From an uncultured Bacteroidales bacterium (GTDB lineage: Bacteria > Bacteroidota > Bacteroidia > Bacteroidales > Marinilabiliaceae), in the NCBI GenBank assembly GCA_934717675.1, contig CAKUYZ010000023.1, forward strand, positions 1 to 24,195: a stretch of DNA of 24,195 nucleotides, in the 5' to 3' direction. Below the pieces are notes generated by a model. That model saw only the letters and a list, made by a program, of their open reading frames with translations, ran no database searches and had not been told where the DNA came from. Both the position numbers and the translations under genes were made by a program. Below, piece by piece: positions 23,201 through 24,195 of the stretch; the first letter of the stretch is position 1, and every line of letters starts with the position of its first letter.

Positions 23201-23220
23201 CCCCGCCACAGTCGCATAAG

Positions 23221-23259
23221 AAAGCCGCCCTCCATATGGATTGCCATATGGAGGGCGGC
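23221..23259 (-). terminator. Hairpin between convergent rbr and sodB
   Basis: A perfect 16-bp stem (23224-23239 with 23244-23259) has a 4-base loop. On the minus strand it is followed by TTTCTTAT, giving a terminator for sodB. On the plus strand no T-run follows, so termination of rbr there would be weaker. Confidence 0.75.
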
Positions 23260-23277
23260 GTGCGTCAGGTGGTGCCC

Positions 23278-23883
23278 CTACCCCAGCCTCTGGTTCACGA
23301 CATCCCAGTCAATGACCGCCCAGAGGGCGCGAAGATAGTCGGCTCGGCGGTTGCGGTAGTCAACATAGTAGGCGTGCTCCCACACGTCGGCCGTGAGCAG
23401 CGGGCGGAGCCCCCGGCCTAACGGAGTGGCCGCGTTGGCCTCTTGAGTGATGGTGAGTGTGGCCGCGCCCGAGACGGAGAGCCACACCCAGCCGGAGCCG
23501 AAGAGCGAGACGCCGGCTTTCTCAAAGCCCGCGCGGAAGCCCTCGAAACTGCCAAACTGCTCATCGATGAGCCGCGCGACGCGTCCAGTTGGCACGTTAC
23601 CGTCTCGCGGCGGGCGAAGCTGGGCGAAGAACATATTGTGGTTGAAGACCTGGCCCGCGGCGTTGAACAGCGCGCCCTCGCTCCCCGTCACAATGTCTTC
23701 CAATGCCTTGCCCTGCCACACTGTGCCTGGCACGGCAGCATTGAGGCTGTCCACGTAGGCTTGGAGGTGCTTGCCGTGGTGGAGCGAGAGCGTCTCGGCG
23801 CTCATGACGGGAGACAGTGCGTCAATGGCGTAGCGCAAAGAGATGAGACGGAACTTGCCGTCGGTTGGTAAAGTGTTTCCCAT
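23278..23883 (-). CDS. sodB: Superoxide dismutase, Fe or cambialistic Fe/Mn type
   Basis: A 201-residue enzyme that turns superoxide into hydrogen peroxide and oxygen. By alignment to E. coli SodB, metal ligands are H35 (in LHHGKH), H82 (in FNHNMFF), D166 and H170 (in DVWEHAYY). Q78 in AAGQVFNH occupies the place of the active-site Gln of Fe-type enzymes. The sequence around it resembles the cambialistic enzyme of Porphyromonas gingivalis, so metal choice is uncertain. The N-terminus is several residues longer than in E. coli and lacks a signal peptide, so it is probably cytoplasmic. Its promoter is visible upstream, and it converges with rubrerythrin. Confidence 0.95.
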   Translation of the reverse strand: MGNTLPTDGKFRLISLRYAIDALSPVMSAETLSLHHGKHLQAYVDSLNAAVPGTVWQGKALEDIVTGSEGALFNAAGQVFNHNMFFAQLRPPRDGNVPTGRVARLIDEQFGSFEGFRAGFEKAGVSLFGSGWVWLSVSGAATLTITQEANAATPLGRGLRPLLTADVWEHAYYVDYRNRRADYLRALWAVIDWDVVNQRLG

Positions 23884-23926
23884 GGTGTTGATGTGTTATG
23901 GATTGGCAATTGGGTTAACTGTGTTT

Positions 23927-23956
23927 GCAATATAGCCATAAAAACCAATAAAACAA
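23927..23956 (-). promoter_or_regulatory. Putative promoter of sodB
   Basis: On the minus strand, TTG (23956-23954), 19 bases, then TATATTGC (23934-23927). The -7 element has its last bases altered from TTTG or TTCG. The predicted leader is about 40 bases. Confidence 0.5.
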
Positions 23957-23985
23957 CACCTTGGGTGGCGGTTTAACAAAAACCT

Positions 23986-24195
23986 CTAACCATTTTCCTC
24001 CGCTATTTGCTTCAATATCCCATTGGCTTTTATAGCGTAATAGGCATCCTCCCACACCAGGCGATAGACATCATTCTGCATACGAAACATCTCTCGGAAC
24101 GTCAAGACAGCCAACACAAACAGAATTGCGCCCCAAATGTCACTCTGCAACATATTTGGCAAGATAACTGTCCACGAATCGGCCGACAGGATATA
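23986..24195 (-). CDS. Small membrane protein, C-terminal part (unrecognised, runs off right edge)
   Basis: On the minus strand the frame is open from the window edge to a TAG at 23988-23986, giving 69 residues. A hydrophobic segment, IWGAILFVLAVLTF (about 20-33 of the visible part), is followed by a polar helical tail (MFRMQNDVYRLVWEDAYYAI). This looks like one transmembrane helix with a cytoplasmic end. An ATG at visible residue 15 could begin a 55-residue protein. Otherwise the gene starts outside the window. I do not recognise the family. It lies upstream of sodB in the same direction, but the sodB promoter motif separates the two. This region is more AT-rich than the rest of the window. 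Confidence 0.5.
   Translation of the reverse strand, partial: YILSADSWTVILPNMLQSDIWGAILFVLAVLTFREMFRMQNDVYRLVWEDAYYAIKANGILKQIAEENG

Overview
The window looks like a chromosomal segment of a fairly GC-rich member of the Bacteroidales, plausibly Muribaculaceae-like. The evidence is protein character (type 2 IleRS, the alpha2 GlyRS, class 3 Fbp, a P. gingivalis-like SOD, a 'GGPKD' lipoprotein) and Bacteroidota promoter signals: several genes are preceded by TTG, 19-20 bases, then TAnnTTTG or its variant TAWATTCG, with no Shine-Dalgarno sequences. Lineage is inferred from sequence character only. I see no tRNA, rRNA, CRISPR array, insertion sequence or phage gene. No gene-free gap exceeds about 200 bases.

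Layout. (1) 1-6190, minus strand: an Ig-like-domain lipoprotein, tadA (4-nt overlap), ileS with its own promoter, then the start of a DksA/TraR zinc-finger gene that runs off the left edge. A hairpin with a U-tract separates ileS from that gene. (2) 6354-8804, plus: a Pif1/RecD-like helicase with HRDC and helix-turn-helix regions at its C-terminus. (3) 8885-16265, plus: a tight gene row of dCMP deaminase, S41 C-terminal processing peptidase, YqaA-like membrane protein, UDP-galactopyranose mutase (glf), Wza-type polysaccharide export protein and Wzz-type chain-length protein. It has a good promoter at its head and looks like one transcription unit that makes and exports a galactofuranose-containing surface glycan. 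(4) 16403-17968, plus: glyS, ending in a strong terminator. (5) 18053-20038, minus: class 3 fructose-1,6-bisphosphatase, interrupted by an in-frame amber codon at codon 38. (6) 20189-21934, minus: glnS. (7) 22136-23200, plus: folB and rubrerythrin, each with its own promoter motif. (8) 23278-23883, minus: Fe/cambialistic superoxide dismutase, convergent with rubrerythrin across a shared hairpin. (9) 23986-24195, minus: the 3' end of a small membrane protein gene.

The genes are mostly housekeeping: three aminoacyl-tRNA synthetases, tRNA editing, nucleotide and folate metabolism, gluconeogenesis and oxygen defence, plus one envelope-glycan operon. I did not find a convincing new biological system. 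The two observations most worth following are the swapped GXHH signature in IleRS (57-GIHH-60 in place of HXGH), a form linked to extreme mupirocin resistance, and the amber codon in fbp, which separates the start codon from the first metal-binding motif.
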